Counted from the stretch's first letter, positions 44,563-56,104 are shown. The stretch: DNA of 64,000 bases from Azohydromonas lata NBRC 102462 (GCF_001571085.1 NZ_BCTC01000001.1:147320-211319), one strand, 5' to 3'. The notes: generated from the sequence alone by a model not told the origin. A program made the numbers and translations.

Positions 44563-46452
44563 TCACTCGCCCAGCACGCGCAGGATCTCGCGTCCGTAGG
44601 CTTCGAGCTTCTTGGCGCCCACGCCGCTGATGTGGCCCAGCGCCTGCAGCGAATCCGGGCACTCGGCGGCCATCTGCGCCAGGGTGGCGTCGTGGAAGAT
44701 GACGTAGGCCGGCAGCCCGTGCTCGCGCGCCACCTCGGCGCGCCAGGCCTTCAGCCGGGCGAAGCGCTCCTGGCCCAGCGCGTCCAGCGTGGCGGCGGCG
44801 GCGGGCACGCGCTCGCCGCGTGTCCCGCGCACGGAGCGCGGGCTCTTGCCGCGGGTGGGTTCGCGCGGCTCGCGCAGGACGATGGGCTCCTCGCCCTTGA
44901 GCACGGCGCGCGCGCTGGGCGTGAGCGAGAGGGTGTTGAACTCGCCCTCGGCCTGCACGTGGCCCAGGGCGACGAGCTGGCGCAGCACGCCGCGCCACTG
45001 CGCTTCCGACAGGTCAGCGCCGATGCCGAAGGTGGACAGCTTGTCGTGCCCGTACTGCAGCGCCTTGTCGGTGCGCTTGCCGCGCAGCACGTCCAGCAGG
45101 TGCCCGGCGCCGAAGCGCGTTGGGCCGAAGCCGCCGCCGTGCTGGCCGAAGCGGTAGATGCAGGACAGCGCCTTGCGCGCGGCCTCGGTGGCGTCCCAGG
45201 TGCGCGGCGGGTGCAGGCAGTTGTCGCAGTTGCCGCAGGGCTCGCTGGCCTCGCCGAAGTAGGCCAGCAGCCGCACGCGGCGGCAGTCGTGGGCTTCGGC
45301 CAGGGCCAGCAGCGCGTCGAGCTTGCCGCGCTGCAGGCGCTTGAAGTCTTCCTCGGCGTCGCTCTCGTCGATCATGCGGCGCTGGTTGACGACGTCCGCC
45401 AGGCCGTAGGCCATCCAGGCATCGGCGGCCTCGCCGTCGCGGCCGGCGCGGCCGGTCTCCTGGTAGTAGGCCTCGATGTTCTTGGGCAAGTCCAGGTGCG
45501 CGACGAAGCGCACGTCCGGCTTGTCTATGCCCATGCCGAAGGCGATGGTGGCGACCATCACCAGGTCGTCCTCGCGCAGGAAGCGGTCCTGGTGGCGGCG
45601 GCGCACGTCGGCGTCCAGCCCCGCGTGGTAGGGCAGCGCGCGCACGCCCTGCTGCTCCAGCCAGGCGGCGGTGTCCTCCACCTTGCGCCGGCTCTGGCAG
45701 TAGACGACGCCGGCTTCGCCCTCGTGCTCGTCGCGGATCATGCGCAGCAGTTGCGCGCGCGGGTTGTCCTTCTCGACGATGGTGTAGCGGATGTTGGGCC
45801 GGTCGAAGCTGCTCACGAACGCGGCGGCGTCTTCGAGCTGCAGCCGCTCCACGATGTCGCGGCGCGTGTGCGCGTCGGCCGTGGCCGTGAGCGCCACGCG
45901 CGGCACGCCGGGGTAGCGCTCGTGCAGGGCCGACAGGCCCAGGTACTCCTCGCGGAAGTCGTGCCCCCACTGGCTGACGCAGTGCGCCTCGTCGATGGCG
46001 AACAGGCTCAGGAGCTGGCGCTCGTGCAGCGAATCCAGCATCGCCAGCATGCGCGGCGTCAGCAGCCGCTCCGGCGCCACGTAGACCAGCACCAGGCGCC
46101 CGCTGCGCAGTTCGCGCTCCACCTGCTGGGCCTGCTCGGAGGACAGCGTGGAGTTCAGGTAGGCCGCGTGCACGCCGGCCTCTTCCAGCGCGCCGACCTG
46201 GTCGTGCATGAGGGCGATGAGCGGGCTCACCACCACGGCCACACCCAGGCCCTGGCGATGCCGGACGATGGCCGGCACCTGGTAGCACAGGCTCTTGCCG
46301 CCGCCCGTGGGCATGAGCACCAGGGCGTCGCCGCCCAGGGCGACGTGCTCGACGATGGCCGCCTGCGGCCCGCGAAACGCCGTGTAGCCGAAGACCTGCT
46401 GCAGCACTTGCAGCTCGGGGGAAGCGGAAGAGGGGGAGGAGAAGAAGGCCAT
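44563..46452 (-). CDS. recQ: ATP-dependent DNA helicase RecQ
   Basis: 3'-5' helicase for recombination and replication repair. The 629-residue protein has the RecQ helicase motifs: Walker [16 protein letters not shown], the DEAH box with the RecQ aromatic loop ([15 protein letters not shown]), the helicase C domain ([40 protein letters not shown] segment), zinc-binding CGNCDNCL, winged helix and a C-terminal HRDC domain ([24 protein letters not shown]). The start is chosen at MAFFSS, just before the conserved part; the longer frame overlaps the ssb promoter. It is divergent from ssb. Confidence 0.97.
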   Translation of the reverse strand: MAFFSSPSSASPELQVLQQVFGYTAFRGPQAAIVEHVALGGDALVLMPTGGGKSLCYQVPAIVRHRQGLGVAVVVSPLIALMHDQVGALEEAGVHAAYLNSTLSSEQAQQVERELRSGRLVLVYVAPERLLTPRMLAMLDSLHERQLLSLFAIDEAHCVSQWGHDFREEYLGLSALHERYPGVPRVALTATADAHTRRDIVERLQLEDAAAFVSSFDRPNIRYTIVEKDNPRAQLLRMIRDEHEGEAGVVYCQSRRKVEDTAAWLEQQGVRALPYHAGLDADVRRRHQDRFLREDDLVMVATIAFGMGIDKPDVRFVAHLDLPKNIEAYYQETGRAGRDGEAADAWMAYGLADVVNQRRMIDESDAEEDFKRLQRGKLDALLALAEAHDCRRVRLLAYFGEASEPCGNCDNCLHPPRTWDATEAARKALSCIYRFGQHGGGFGPTRFGAGHLLDVLRGKRTDKALQYGHDKLSTFGIGADLSEAQWRGVLRQLVALGHVQAEGEFNTLSLTPSARAVLKGEEPIVLREPREPTRGKSPRSVRGTRGERVPAAAATLDALGQERFARLKAWRAEVAREHGLPAYVIFHDATLAQMAAECPDSLQALGHISGVGAKKLEAYGREILRVLGE

Positions 46453-46601
46453 GGCGCGAGGGGAGCCGGCGATGGTAACTGGCCGCCGCCGGCCGGGCTT
46501 TTCAAGGGCTCGCGCCAAGGCCCCGGAGGGGCTGCGGCACGGGGCATGCGGCACAATCCTGTCTTTTCGTACAGAGCACATTTCGCGCAGGAGCGTCACA
46601 T

Positions 46602-47153
46602 ATGGCCAGCGTCAACAAAGTCATTCTCATCGGCAACTGCGGGCGCGACCCGGAGGTGCGCTACACGCCCCAGGGCACGGCCATCTGCAACGTCTCCGTC
46701 GCCACTTCCAGCCGCCGCAAGGACCGCAACACCGGCGAGTCGGTGGAAGACACGCAGTGGCACCGCGTCACCTTCTATGAGCGCCTGGCCGAGATCGCCG
46801 GCGAATACCTGAAGAAGGGCCGCCCCGTGTACGTCGAAGGCCGCCTGAAGTACGGCAAGTACACCGACAAGGACGGCATCGAGCGCAACACCGTGGACAT
46901 CGTGGCCGAGCAGATGCAGCTCCTCGGCGGCCGTGAAGGCATGGGCGACGACATGGGCGGTGGCGGCGGCATGGGCGGCGGCGCCTCCCGCGGCGGCTAC
47001 AACCGCGCCCCGGCCCGCGGCGGCGACGACATGGACGCCCCCGCGCCCGCCCCGCGCGCCGCGGCCCCCCGCCCGGCCCCGCAGCGTCCGGCCCCGGCGC
47101 CCCAGCGCCCGGCCACCGGCTTCGACGACATGGACGACGACATCCCGTTCTGA
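46602..47153 (+). CDS. ssb: Single-stranded DNA-binding protein
   Basis: Binds single-stranded DNA in replication and repair. The 183-residue protein has an OB-fold N-terminal half ([74 protein letters not shown]), a disordered Gly/Pro/Arg-rich linker (about residues 113-170) and the conserved acidic tip DMDDDIPF that binds partner proteins including RecQ. A GCAGGAG ribosome-binding site precedes the ATG. It is divergent from recQ, which is a known partner of SSB, and is closed by a strong terminator. Confidence 0.98.
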   Translation: MASVNKVILIGNCGRDPEVRYTPQGTAICNVSVATSSRRKDRNTGESVEDTQWHRVTFYERLAEIAGEYLKKGRPVYVEGRLKYGKYTDKDGIERNTVDIVAEQMQLLGGREGMGDDMGGGGGMGGGASRGGYNRAPARGGDDMDAPAPAPRAAAPRPAPQRPAPAPQRPATGFDDMDDDIPF

Positions 47154-47188
47154 TCGGCGTCCCGCCGGTTTTTCACCTGCATCAAGAC

Positions 47189-47210
47189 AGCGGCCCTCGG
47201 GCCGCTTTTT
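47189..47210 (+). terminator. Rho-independent terminator after ssb
   Basis: An 8-bp stem (AGCGGCCC / GGGCCGCT) with a 2-base loop runs into five T, 35 bases past the stop codon. Confidence 0.88.
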
Positions 47211-47261
47211 CATTCCCGACGCCGCCAGGGCCCGGGCTTTGCCCTGCCACACTTGCAACCC

Positions 47262-47621
47262 ATGCCGACCGCTGTTGAACCCCTGCTCGTCGCCTGCCTG
47301 TGCGCCGCCTGGTGCGGCACCTGCAAGGAATACCTGGCCACCTTCGATGCCGCCCGCGACGCCGCCCAAGCCGGCGAGCGCTTCATCTGGGTGGACATCG
47401 AGGACGAATCGGACGTCGTCGGCGACGTCGACGTCGAGAACTTCCCCACCGTGCTCGTGGCCCGCGGCGACACCATCCTGTACTTCGGCGTGCTGCTGCC
47501 GCAGCCCGGCCACCTCACGCGGCTGCTGCAGGCCGCGCGCGAAGGCGGCCTCAAGCCCCAGGCCGTGGATGAGGACGCGGCCGGCCTGCCGGAGCGCGTG
47601 CGCGCCCTGCAGCCGGGGTAA
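47262..47621 (+). CDS. Thioredoxin-like protein with CGTC active site
   Basis: A 119-residue protein of thioredoxin fold. The active site is WCGTC (Cys18 and Cys21), with extra cysteines at 12 and 14. A long negatively charged strand (FIWVDIEDESDVVGDVDVENFPTVLV) includes the cis-Pro, as in thioredoxins. It lacks a signal peptide, so it acts in the cytoplasm. The function is probably reduction of protein disulfides or a peroxiredoxin, but this is not shown. A TTG three codons upstream is an alternative start. It lies between ssb and the sulfate operon. Confidence 0.85.
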   Translation: MPTAVEPLLVACLCAAWCGTCKEYLATFDAARDAAQAGERFIWVDIEDESDVVGDVDVENFPTVLVARGDTILYFGVLLPQPGHLTRLLQAAREGGLKPQAVDEDAAGLPERVRALQPG

Positions 47622-47733
47622 CCGGTAACACCTGACACTTTCCACGCTTGAGGCTGCGCCGGCCGCATAAGCAAGGGCGCAAACATTCGTTGGTCGGCCC
47701 AGGGGCGATTCCTAGGATGCCTTCATGCATCCC

Positions 47734-47740
47734 AGGAGGA
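47734..47740 (+). promoter_or_regulatory. Strong ribosome-binding site of first sulfate-binding gene
   Basis: AGGAGGA lies five bases before the ATG and fixes the start of the first sulfate-binding protein, in preference to an in-frame ATG 21 bases upstream. Confidence 0.8.
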
Positions 47741-47745
47741 CTCTC

Positions 47746-48738
47746 ATGAAATCGCTGTTCTTAGCCGCGCTGCTCGCCGTGGCCGCCGTCGGCGCCCAAG
47801 CCAAGGACATTGGCCTGCTCAACGTGTCCTATGACCCGACACGTGAGCTCTACCAGGACGTCAACGCCGCCTTCGCCAAGCAGTACCAGGCCAAGAGCGG
47901 CGACACCGTCACCGTCAAGCAGTCGCACGGCGGCTCCGGCAAGCAGGCCCGCTCGGTCATCGACGGGCTGGAGGCCGACGTGGTGACGCTGGCCCTGGCC
48001 TACGACATCGACGAGATCGCCGCCAAGGCCAAGCTGCTGCCGCCGGACTGGCAAAAGCGCCTGCCGCAAAACAGCTCGCCCTACCGCTCCACCATCGTCT
48101 TCCTGGTGCGCAAGGGCAACCCGAAAGCCATCAAGGACTGGGACGACCTGGTCAAGCCCGGCATCGCCGTCATCACCCCCAACCCCAAGACCTCCGGCGG
48201 CGCGCGCTGGAACTACCTCGCCGCCTGGGGCTACGCGCAGAAGAAATACGGCTCCGAGGCCAAGGCGCAGGAGTTCGTGGGCAAGCTGCTGTCCAACGTG
48301 CCCGTGCTCGACAGCGGCGCGCGCGGCGCCACCACCACCTTCGTCGAGCGCGGCCTGGGCGACGTGCTGCTGGCCTGGGAGAACGAGGCGCTGCTGGCGC
48401 TCAAGGAGCTTGGGCCGGACAAGTTCGACGTGGTCGCCCCCTCCATCTCCATCCTGGCCGAGCCGCCCGTGGCGGTCGTGGACAAGGTGGTGGACAAGAA
48501 GGGCACCCGCGCCGCCGCGCAGGCCTACCTGGAGTTCCTCTACTCCCCCGAAGGCCAGGACATCGCCGGCAAGCACTACTACCGGCCCGTGGACCAGGCC
48601 GCCGCCGCCAAGTACGCCAAGCAGTTCCCGCAGGTGAAGCTGTTCACCATCGACGAGCAGTTCGGCGGCTGGGCCAAGGCGCAGCAGACGCACTTCTCCG
48701 ACGGCGGCACCTTCGACCGCGTCTTCGCCCGCAAGTAA
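47746..48738 (+). CDS. sbp: Sulfate-binding protein, copy 1 (Sec-exported)
   Basis: Periplasmic receptor of a sulfate/thiosulfate ABC transporter. The 330-residue protein has a Sec-type signal (residues 1-19, cleaved after GAQA) and the Sbp/CysP family features: [17 protein letters not shown], the anion-binding loop [41 protein letters not shown] and [17 protein letters not shown]. It starts operon 1 (sbp-cysT-cysW-cysA) with a 22-base gap to cysT. A second, tandem copy of the whole operon follows 3' of cysA. Copy 2 shares the same motifs but is clearly diverged and has a twin-arginine signal instead. Confidence 0.95.
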   Translation: MKSLFLAALLAVAAVGAQAKDIGLLNVSYDPTRELYQDVNAAFAKQYQAKSGDTVTVKQSHGGSGKQARSVIDGLEADVVTLALAYDIDEIAAKAKLLPPDWQKRLPQNSSPYRSTIVFLVRKGNPKAIKDWDDLVKPGIAVITPNPKTSGGARWNYLAAWGYAQKKYGSEAKAQEFVGKLLSNVPVLDSGARGATTTFVERGLGDVLLAWENEALLALKELGPDKFDVVAPSISILAEPPVAVVDKVVDKKGTRAAAQAYLEFLYSPEGQDIAGKHYYRPVDQAAAAKYAKQFPQVKLFTIDEQFGGWAKAQQTHFSDGGTFDRVFARK

Positions 48739-48760
48739 ACCCTCCGCAGGAACTGCCGCC

Positions 48761-49597
48761 ATGCTGTCGCGCCTGCTGCTCAAGCAGCGCAGCGTGCTGC
48801 CCGGGTTCAACCTCGCCCTGGGCTTCACGCTGCTGTACCTGAGCCTCATCGTCCTGCTGCCGCTGTCCGCCGCCTTCATCAAGACGTCGGGCATGACGCT
48901 GCAGGCCTTCCTCGACGCGGTGAGCACGCCGCGCGTGCTGGCCTCCTACCGGCTGACCTTCGGGGCGTCGCTGGCCGCCGCGCTGGTCAACGCCGTGTTC
49001 GGCCTGCTCGTGGCCTGGGTGCTGGTGCGCCAGCGCGTGCCGGGCAAGCGCATCGTCGATGCGCTGGTGGACCTGCCCTTCGCGCTGCCCACGGCCGTGG
49101 CCGGCATCGCGCTCACCGCCCTCTACGCCCAGAACGGCTGGATTGGGCAGGTCCTGCCCTTCAAGGTGAGCTTCACGCCCGTGGGCGTGTTCGTGGCGCT
49201 GGTCTTCATCGGCCTGCCCTTCGTGGTGCGCACGCTGCAGCCGGTGCTCGAAGACCTGGACCGCAGCGTCGAGGAAGCGGCGGCCACGCTGGGCGCCTCG
49301 CGGCTGCAGACCTTCTTCAAGGTGGTGCTGCCGGTGCTGCTGCCCGCGCTGCTCACGGGCTTCACCCTCGCCTTCGCCCGCGCCTTGGGCGAGTACGGCA
49401 GCGTGATCTTCATCGCCGGCAACCTGCCCATGGTCAGCGAGATCACGCCGCTGCTGATCATCACGCGGCTGGAGCAGTACGACTACCAGGGCGCCACGGC
49501 CATCGCCGTGGTGATGCTGGTCTCCAGTTTTGTTTTGCTGCTGCTCATCAACGCGCTTCAGGCGTGGACGCGGCGGCGCCAGGGAGCCACGACATGA
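48761..49597 (+). CDS. cysT: Sulfate ABC transporter permease CysT, copy 1
   Basis: Inner-membrane permease subunit (278 residues, six predicted helices). It has the permease EAA-loop [30 protein letters not shown] and family-specific [21 protein letters not shown] and [24 protein letters not shown]. Its closest partner in the window is CysT of the second operon, with which it shares long identical stretches. The last four bases overlap the start of cysW (ATGA), implying coupling. Confidence 0.96.
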   Translation: MLSRLLLKQRSVLPGFNLALGFTLLYLSLIVLLPLSAAFIKTSGMTLQAFLDAVSTPRVLASYRLTFGASLAAALVNAVFGLLVAWVLVRQRVPGKRIVDALVDLPFALPTAVAGIALTALYAQNGWIGQVLPFKVSFTPVGVFVALVFIGLPFVVRTLQPVLEDLDRSVEEAAATLGASRLQTFFKVVLPVLLPALLTGFTLAFARALGEYGSVIFIAGNLPMVSEITPLLIITRLEQYDYQGATAIAVVMLVSSFVLLLLINALQAWTRRRQGATT

Positions 49598-50529
49598 GTT
49601 CTGTCCTGCCCGTTTCCCCGGTCGCCGCGGCCTCCGTGCCGCTGGGCACCACGCTGGGCCACCCAAGCCGCGCCGCTGCCAAGCCCAGGGCCGCCAACGC
49701 CCCGTCGCGCTGGGTCAACGCGCTGCTGGTGGGCGTGGCGCTGCTGTTCCTGACGCTGTTCCTCTTCGTCCCGCTGGCGGCGGTGTTCGTCCAGGCCTTC
49801 GCCAAGGGCGTGGACGTGTACCTGGACGCCATCAGCCAACCCGACGCGCTGGACGCCGTCAAGCTCACGCTGCTGGCCGCGGCGATCTCGGTGCCGCTGA
49901 ACCTCGCCTTCGGCGTGGCCGCGGCCTGGGCCATCGCGAAGTTCGACTTCCGCGGCAAGAGCCTGCTCATCACGCTCATCGACCTGCCCTTCTCGGTCAG
50001 CCCCGTGATCGCCGGCCTGATCTACGTGCTGGTCTTCGGCCTGCAAGGCTGGCTCGGCCCCTGGCTGCAGGAACATGACCTGAAGATCATCTTTGCCGTG
50101 CCCGGCATCGTGCTGGCCACGGTGTTCGTGACCTTCCCCTTCGTGGCGCGCGAGCTGATCCCGCTCATGCAGGCCCAGGGCAAGGACCAGGAGGAAGCCG
50201 CGCTGGTGCTGGGCGCCTCCGGCTGGCAGACCTTCTGGCACGTGACCATTCCCAACGTGAAGTGGGCGCTGCTGTACGGCGTGATCCTGTGCAACGCCCG
50301 CGCCATGGGCGAGTTCGGCGCGGTGAGCGTGGTCTCCGGCCACATCCGCGGCCTGACCAACACCATGCCGCTGCACATCGAGATCCTCTACAACGAGTAC
50401 CAGTTCGCCGCCGCCTTCGCCGTGGCCTCGCTGCTGGCGGGCCTGGCGCTGGTGACGCTGGTGCTCAAGGCGCTGGTGGAGCGCCGCGTCAGGGCGCAGC
50501 TGCGCGAGCAGCACGAGGGCACGGCATGA
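49594..50529 (+). CDS. cysW: Sulfate ABC transporter permease CysW, copy 1
   Basis: Second permease subunit, 311 residues with six helices. An N-terminal extension of about 35 residues, rich in Ala, Pro and Ser, is not found in CysW of copy 2. The rest matches copy 2 closely: [78 protein letters not shown] and [17 protein letters not shown]. The ATG overlaps the cysT stop codon; the stop is itself overlapped by the start of a 25-codon frame before cysA. Confidence 0.95.
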   Translation: MSSVLPVSPVAAASVPLGTTLGHPSRAAAKPRAANAPSRWVNALLVGVALLFLTLFLFVPLAAVFVQAFAKGVDVYLDAISQPDALDAVKLTLLAAAISVPLNLAFGVAAAWAIAKFDFRGKSLLITLIDLPFSVSPVIAGLIYVLVFGLQGWLGPWLQEHDLKIIFAVPGIVLATVFVTFPFVARELIPLMQAQGKDQEEAALVLGASGWQTFWHVTIPNVKWALLYGVILCNARAMGEFGAVSVVSGHIRGLTNTMPLHIEILYNEYQFAAAFAVASLLAGLALVTLVLKALVERRVRAQLREQHEGTA

Positions 50530-50603
50530 AGCCGTCCGTCCCCATCCGCTGCGCCCTCAACGTCTCCAAGAAAAACCTGTACTGCCACGGGAGAACCGCA
50601 TGA
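50526..50603 (+). CDS. Possible 25-codon coupling ORF between cysW and cysA
   Basis: A short frame starts with ATGA over the cysW stop codon and ends with ATGA over the cysA start codon, so that ribosomes could pass from cysW to cysA without leaving. The peptide ([12 protein letters not shown] then [13 protein letters not shown]) has two cysteines, which would fit a sulfur-sensing leader, but chance is not excluded. No such frame exists between the second cysW-cysA pair. A reading frame this short cannot be confirmed by sequence alone. Confidence 0.35.
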   Translation: MKPSVPIRCALNVSKKNLYCHGRTA

Positions 50604-51589
50604 GCATCCAGTTGCACCAGATCAGCAAGCGCTTCGGCCCCACCGTGGTGTGCGAGGGCGTGGACCTGCACATCCCCGCGGGCGAGATGGTCGCCCTCCT
50701 GGGGCCCTCGGGCTCCGGCAAGACCACCCTGCTGCGCATCATGGCCGGGCTGGAGACGCCGGACGCCGGTCGCGTCTTCATGCACGGCCAGGACGCCACG
50801 GAGGCCCCCGTGCAGCAGCGCCGCGTGGGCTTCGTGTTCCAGCACTACGCGCTGTTCAACCACCTGAACGTGCGCGACAACGTGGCCTTCGGCCTGCGCA
50901 TGGTCCCGCGCGCCCAGCGGCAGACCGAGGCGCAGATACGCCGCCGCGTCGACGAGCTGCTGGAGCGGGTGCAGCTCTCCAGCTTCGCCGCCCGCCACCC
51001 GAATCAGCTCTCCGGCGGCCAGCGCCAGCGCGTGGCCCTGGCCCGCGCCCTGGCGGTGGAGCCCAAGGTGCTGCTGCTGGACGAACCCTTCGGCGCCCTG
51101 GACGCGCAGGTGCGCAAGGAGCTGCGCCGCTGGCTGCGCCGGCTGCACGAGGACATGCACGTCACCAGCGTCTTCGTCACCCACGACCAGGAGGAGGCCA
51201 TGGAAGTGGCTGACCGCATCGTGGTGATGAACAAGGGCCGCATCGAGCAGGAAGGCCGCCCGCAGGACCTGTACGACCAGCCCGCGAACCCCTTCGTCCT
51301 GCAGTTCCTGGGCGACGCCCAGCGCCTGGACGACGGCGCCGGCACGCCGCTGTGGGTGCGCGCGCACGAGATCGCCGTGCACCGCGACCACGCCCCCGGC
51401 CGCGTCAGCGCCACGCTGGCGCACGCGCTGTGCATGGGCTCGCGCATGCGCCTGGGTTTCCACAAGGCCGACGGCGCGGCCATCGAGGTGGAGCTCACCC
51501 GCGAGGAGTACCAGGCCTTCACCATGGACGTGGGCAGCGCCTATCACCTGGAGCCGCGCCGCGCGGCGCGCTTCCAGCAAGCGGCCTGA
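50600..51589 (+). CDS. cysA: Sulfate ABC transporter ATPase CysA, copy 1
   Basis: ATPase of the first sulfate transporter. The 329-residue protein has Walker A GPSGSGKT (residues 35-42), the Q-loop segment [16 protein letters not shown], signature [15 protein letters not shown], Walker [12 protein letters not shown] and the His switch [16 protein letters not shown]. The C-terminal TOBE-like domain is shorter by about 27 residues than in copy 2, missing most of the linker that follows FLGD. It ends operon 1; the second operon starts 188 bases further on. Confidence 0.96.
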   Translation: MSIQLHQISKRFGPTVVCEGVDLHIPAGEMVALLGPSGSGKTTLLRIMAGLETPDAGRVFMHGQDATEAPVQQRRVGFVFQHYALFNHLNVRDNVAFGLRMVPRAQRQTEAQIRRRVDELLERVQLSSFAARHPNQLSGGQRQRVALARALAVEPKVLLLDEPFGALDAQVRKELRRWLRRLHEDMHVTSVFVTHDQEEAMEVADRIVVMNKGRIEQEGRPQDLYDQPANPFVLQFLGDAQRLDDGAGTPLWVRAHEIAVHRDHAPGRVSATLAHALCMGSRMRLGFHKADGAAIEVELTREEYQAFTMDVGSAYHLEPRRAARFQQAA

Positions 51590-51640
51590 GGGCTGCGCCG
51601 GCGCGGGATTTTCAATGGTCTGTTGAAGAAATCAGCGGGC

Positions 51641-51663
51641 ATTGCTTCGAAAATGGAAGCAAT
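51641..51663. promoter_or_regulatory. Inverted repeat in leader of second sulfate operon
   Basis: ATTGCTTC-GAAAATG-GAAGCAAT has perfectly paired 8-base arms and lies about 115 bases before the second sulfate-binding gene. It is A/T-richer than its surroundings and placed where a regulator such as CysB could act. No equivalent repeat was seen before the first operon. Confidence 0.5.
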
Positions 51664-51777
51664 CGGGGAAGCCCCGGGCCGCTTCAAAGGCACCTCTTCC
51701 GCGCCGGGTTGGCCGCCTTGCCTACCATCCCCGCCCGTCCATAAAAAACACCCCGCTTTCGCGGGCTCCAAGCTGCC

Positions 51778-52797
51778 ATGACCGTTCGCAACCCCCTGCG
51801 CCGCCGTCTCGTCCTCGGCGCCCCCGCCGCCGCGCTGGCCGGCGCCCTGCCCTCCATCGCCCAAGCCGCCTCGGTGACGCTGCTCAACGTCAGCTACGAC
51901 GTCGCGCGCGAGTTCTACAAGGACATCAACAAGGCCTTCGTCCCGTACTGGAAGAAGACCGCCGGCGAGGACGTCACGGTCAACCAGTCGCACGGCGGCT
52001 CCAGCAAGCAGGCACGCGCGGTGATCGAAGGGCTGGATGCCGACGTCATCACCATGAACCAGGCCCTGGACATCGACGTCGTCGCCGACAAGGGCCTCAT
52101 TGCCGCCGATTGGGCCAAGCGCCTGCCCAACAACGCCGCGCCCACCTCCTCTGTGACCATGTTCCTGGTGCGCAAAGGCAACCCCAAGGGCGTCAAGGAC
52201 TGGGCCGACCTCGCCAAGCCCGGCATGAGCGTCGTCATTCCCAACCCCAAGGTCACGGGCAACGGCCGCTACACCTACCTGGGCGCCTGGGGCTCGGTCA
52301 TCAAGGGCGGCGGCACCCCGGCGCAGGCGCGTGAGCTGACGCAGAAGATCTTCGCCAACGTGCCCGTGTTCGACGGCGGCGGCCGCGCCGCCACCACCAC
52401 CTTCGCGCAGCGCAACATCGGCGACGTGCTCTGCACCTTCGAGAGCGAGGTGCAGTCCATCGTCGAGGAGTTCGGCAAGAATTTTGATTTCGTTTATCCG
52501 GCCCGCACCGTGCTCGCGGAGAACCCGGTGGCCGTCATCGACAAGGTCGTGGACCGCAAGGGCACGCGCAAGCAGGCCGAGGCGTATTTGAAATTCCTCT
52601 GGACCGAGGAGGCGCAGCAGATCGCCGTCAAGCACAACCTGCGCCCCCGCGACGCCAAGCTGCTGGCCGCCCACGCCAAGGACTTCCCCAGCGTGCCCAC
52701 CTTCACCGTGGACGAAGTCTTCGGAAGCTGGAAGAAGGCGCAGGCCGAGCACTTCAACGACGGCGGCATCTACGACCAGCTCATGGCCAAGAAGTAA
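51778..52797 (+). CDS. sbp: Sulfate-binding protein, copy 2 (twin-arginine signal)
   Basis: Periplasmic receptor of the second sulfate transporter. The 339-residue protein begins with a Tat-like signal (LRRRLVLG then a hydrophobic stretch, cleaved near AQAA about residue 30). The family motifs LLNVSYDVAREFYKDINK, NQSHGGSSKQARAVIEGLDADVITM and FAQRNIGDVLCTFESEV are present. It is clearly diverged from copy 1, more so than the permeases are from each other. A Cys sits in the VLCTFE segment. The gap to cysT of this operon is 137 bases and includes strong palindromes, unlike the 22-base gap in operon 1, so this gene may be expressed more than the rest. Confidence 0.93.
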   Translation: MTVRNPLRRRLVLGAPAAALAGALPSIAQAASVTLLNVSYDVAREFYKDINKAFVPYWKKTAGEDVTVNQSHGGSSKQARAVIEGLDADVITMNQALDIDVVADKGLIAADWAKRLPNNAAPTSSVTMFLVRKGNPKGVKDWADLAKPGMSVVIPNPKVTGNGRYTYLGAWGSVIKGGGTPAQARELTQKIFANVPVFDGGGRAATTTFAQRNIGDVLCTFESEVQSIVEEFGKNFDFVYPARTVLAENPVAVIDKVVDRKGTRKQAEAYLKFLWTEEAQQIAVKHNLRPRDAKLLAAHAKDFPSVPTFTVDEVFGSWKKAQAEHFNDGGIYDQLMAKK

Positions 52798-52844
52798 GCC
52801 GTAGCCGGCCCTGGTTCACGACCAGCCGGGCCGTCGCTTCCGGT

Positions 52845-52862
52845 GCCCCGCCGCGGCGGGGC
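52845..52862. other. Perfect palindrome between second sbp and cysT
   Basis: GCCCCGCCGCGGCGGGGC reads the same on both strands. About 20 bases before it lies CTGGT-TCACG-ACCAG, another hairpin. They may stabilise the end of the sbp message or stop most transcripts there, as intercistronic hairpins do in other binding-protein operons. Confidence 0.6.
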
Positions 52863-52934
52863 CACAATTCCCGTTTTCGCCTTTGCCGACAAGGCGTTGC
52901 GGACCGTTGCCGGTCTGCCGCGCCCGGCCCCGCC

Positions 52935-53768
52935 ATGCTCTTCTCCCGCACCCTGCTCAAGCGCCACAGCGTGCTGCCGGGCTTCGACCTGGCCCTGGGT
53001 TTCACGCTGCTGTACCTCAGCCTCGTGGTGCTCATCCCGCTGTCGGCCGCCTTCCTCAAGGCCGCGACCATGACGCCCGCCGCCTTCTGGGACGCCGTGG
53101 CCTCGCCGCGCGTCGTCGCCTCCTACCGGCTCACCTTCGGCGCCTCCTTCCTGGCCGCGCTGGTCAACGCCTTCTTCGGCTTGTTGATCGCCTGGGTGCT
53201 GGTGCGCTACGACTTCCCCGGCCGCCGCCTGGTGGACGCGCTGGTGGACTTGCCCTTCGCCCTGCCCACGGCCGTGGCCGGCATCACGCTCACCGCGCTC
53301 TATGCCGAGAACGGCTGGATAGGCCAGTACTTGCCCTTCAAGGTCAGCTTCACGCCGCTGGGCGTGTTCGTGGCGCTGCTGTTCATCGGCCTGCCCTTCG
53401 TGGTGCGCACCTTGCAGCCGGTGCTGGAAGACCTGGGCCGCGAGCTGGAGGAAGCCGCCGCCACCCTGGGCGCCACGCGCTGGCAGTGCTTCAGCCGCGT
53501 GACCTTCCCCATCCTGGCGCCCGCGCTGCTCACGGGCTTCGCGCTGGCCTTCGCCCGCGCGTTGGGCGAGTACGGCAGCGTGATCTTCATCGCCGGCAAC
53601 CTGCCCATGGTCAGCGAGATCACGCCGCTGATGATCATCTCCAAGCTGGAGCAGTACGACGTGCCCGGCGCCACGGCCATCGCCGTGGTGATGCTGGTGA
53701 GCAGCTTCGTGATGCTGCTCCTGATCAACACGCTGCAGGCCTGGGCCCGGCGCCGCGAAGGGCAGTGA
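52935..53768 (+). CDS. cysT: Sulfate ABC transporter permease CysT, copy 2
   Basis: Inner-membrane permease of 277 residues, nearly colinear with copy 1: [79 protein letters not shown] and [25 protein letters not shown]. The close match of copies 1 and 2 argues for tandem duplication of the whole operon, with later change. Four bases separate it from cysW. Confidence 0.96.
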   Translation: MLFSRTLLKRHSVLPGFDLALGFTLLYLSLVVLIPLSAAFLKAATMTPAAFWDAVASPRVVASYRLTFGASFLAALVNAFFGLLIAWVLVRYDFPGRRLVDALVDLPFALPTAVAGITLTALYAENGWIGQYLPFKVSFTPLGVFVALLFIGLPFVVRTLQPVLEDLGRELEEAAATLGATRWQCFSRVTFPILAPALLTGFALAFARALGEYGSVIFIAGNLPMVSEITPLMIISKLEQYDVPGATAIAVVMLVSSFVMLLLINTLQAWARRREGQ

Positions 53769-53772
53769 CGCC

Positions 53773-54639
53773 ATGAACCCCATGTCTTCTTCCTCGGCCT
53801 CCGACGCCGCCACCGAGCCCGCCTGGGTGCGGCGCACGCTCATCGCGGTGGCGCTGGCCTTCCTGACGCTGTTCCTCTTCGTCCCGCTGGTGCTGGTCTT
53901 CATCGAGGCCTTCAAGAAGGGCGTCGAGGTCTACCTGGAGGCCATCATCGAGCCGGACGCGGCCTCGGCCATCAAGCTCACGCTGATCGCCGCCGGCATC
54001 TCCGTGCCGCTCAACCTCGTCTTCGGCGTGGCGGCGGCCTGGGCCATCGCGAAGTTCGAGTTCCGCGGCAAGAGCGTGCTGCTCACGCTCATCGACCTGC
54101 CCTTCTCGGTCAGCCCCGTCATTGCCGGCCTGATCTACATCCTGGTCTTCGGCCTGCAGGGCTGGCTGGGCGCCTGGCTGCAGGCGCACGACTTGAAGAT
54201 CATCTTCGCGGTGCCGGCCATCGTCCTGGCCACGCTGTTCATCACCTTCCCCTTCGTGGCGCGGGAGCTGATTCCGCTGATGCAGGCGCAGGGCGTGGAG
54301 CAGGAAGAGGCGGCCACGGTGCTGGGCGCCTCGGGCTGGCAGACCTTCCGCCGCGTGACCCTGCCCAACGTGAAGTGGGCACTGCTGTACGGCGTGATCC
54401 TGTGCAACGCCCGCGCCATGGGCGAGTTCGGTGCGGTGAGCGTGGTCTCCGGCCACATCCGCGGCCAGACCAACACCATGCCGCTGCACATTGAAATTCT
54501 CTACAACGAGTACCAGTTCGCCGCCGCCTTCGCGGTCGCCTCGCTGCTGGCGGCGCTGGCGCTGGTGACGCTGGGCTTGAAATACATCGTCGAGCGGCGC
54601 GTGAAGGCGCAGCTCAAGCAGGCCGGTCGCGGCGAGTAA
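53773..54639 (+). CDS. cysW: Sulfate ABC transporter permease CysW, copy 2
   Basis: Second permease subunit, 288 residues with six helices. It closely follows copy 1 but lacks its 35-residue N-terminal extension: [77 protein letters not shown] and [19 protein letters not shown]. Eight bases lie between it and cysA. Confidence 0.96.
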   Translation: MNPMSSSSASDAATEPAWVRRTLIAVALAFLTLFLFVPLVLVFIEAFKKGVEVYLEAIIEPDAASAIKLTLIAAGISVPLNLVFGVAAAWAIAKFEFRGKSVLLTLIDLPFSVSPVIAGLIYILVFGLQGWLGAWLQAHDLKIIFAVPAIVLATLFITFPFVARELIPLMQAQGVEQEEAATVLGASGWQTFRRVTLPNVKWALLYGVILCNARAMGEFGAVSVVSGHIRGQTNTMPLHIEILYNEYQFAAAFAVASLLAALALVTLGLKYIVERRVKAQLKQAGRGE

Positions 54640-54647
54640 GGTTCCCC

Positions 54648-55718
<1,071 letters not shown>

Positions 55719-55727
55719 GCAGGTGCA

Positions 55728-55746
55728 GGGGCGTGCGGGACGCCCC
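55728..55746. other. Hairpin between cysA copy 2 and YtjA-like gene
   Basis: GGGGCGT-GCGGG-ACGCCCC forms a short GC hairpin between the convergent ends of cysA and the small membrane protein gene. It lacks a T-run, so its role as terminator is uncertain. Confidence 0.45.
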
Positions 55747-55753
55747 CGCGACG

Positions 55754-55909
55754 CTATCTCTTGCGGCTGATGGCGAACACGACCGCCAGGACCACTCCGA
55801 CGAGGAACAGGATCCAGGCGATGTTCGCCGACATCCCGGCGATGCCACCGAAACCGAGCAGGCCTGCGACCAGCGCGATGACGAGAAAGACGACGGCGTA
55901 GTGGAGCAT
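55754..55909 (-). CDS. DUF1328/YtjA-family small membrane protein
   Basis: A 51-residue, almost wholly hydrophobic protein that starts [20 protein letters not shown], continues [20 protein letters not shown] and ends AISRKR. Two helices and the GGIAG turn are characteristic of the DUF1328 family (YtjA in E. coli), common in proteobacteria. The function is unknown, though relatives are stress-linked. An AGGAGTCAC ribosome-binding sequence (on the minus strand) lies before the ATG. It is convergent with cysA copy 2 and divergent from the amino-acid transporter. Confidence 0.9.
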   Translation of the reverse strand: MLHYAVVFLVIALVAGLLGFGGIAGMSANIAWILFLVGVVLAVVFAISRKR

Positions 55910-56104
55910 CTGTGACTCCTGGGTGATTTCGATGGTTCCAGCTTAGGCGGCAGGAGGCTTTGCCGTCTGTCGGCGGCGGGCGGGCCGGTCTGTAGGAAGC
56001 GGCTCACAGTGGCCGCCGTGCTGGGCCAAGCCGCGTGGCCAGGGCGCGAAGGCGCAAAAGCCCGCCTTCATTTCCCGGCCGTGCTCCCTTGCATACTTCC
56101 CGGC

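Noticed and set aside
55728..55746. Strong terminator after the sulfate operons
   Set aside because: The hairpin has no T-run on either strand, so it is reported only as a hairpin.
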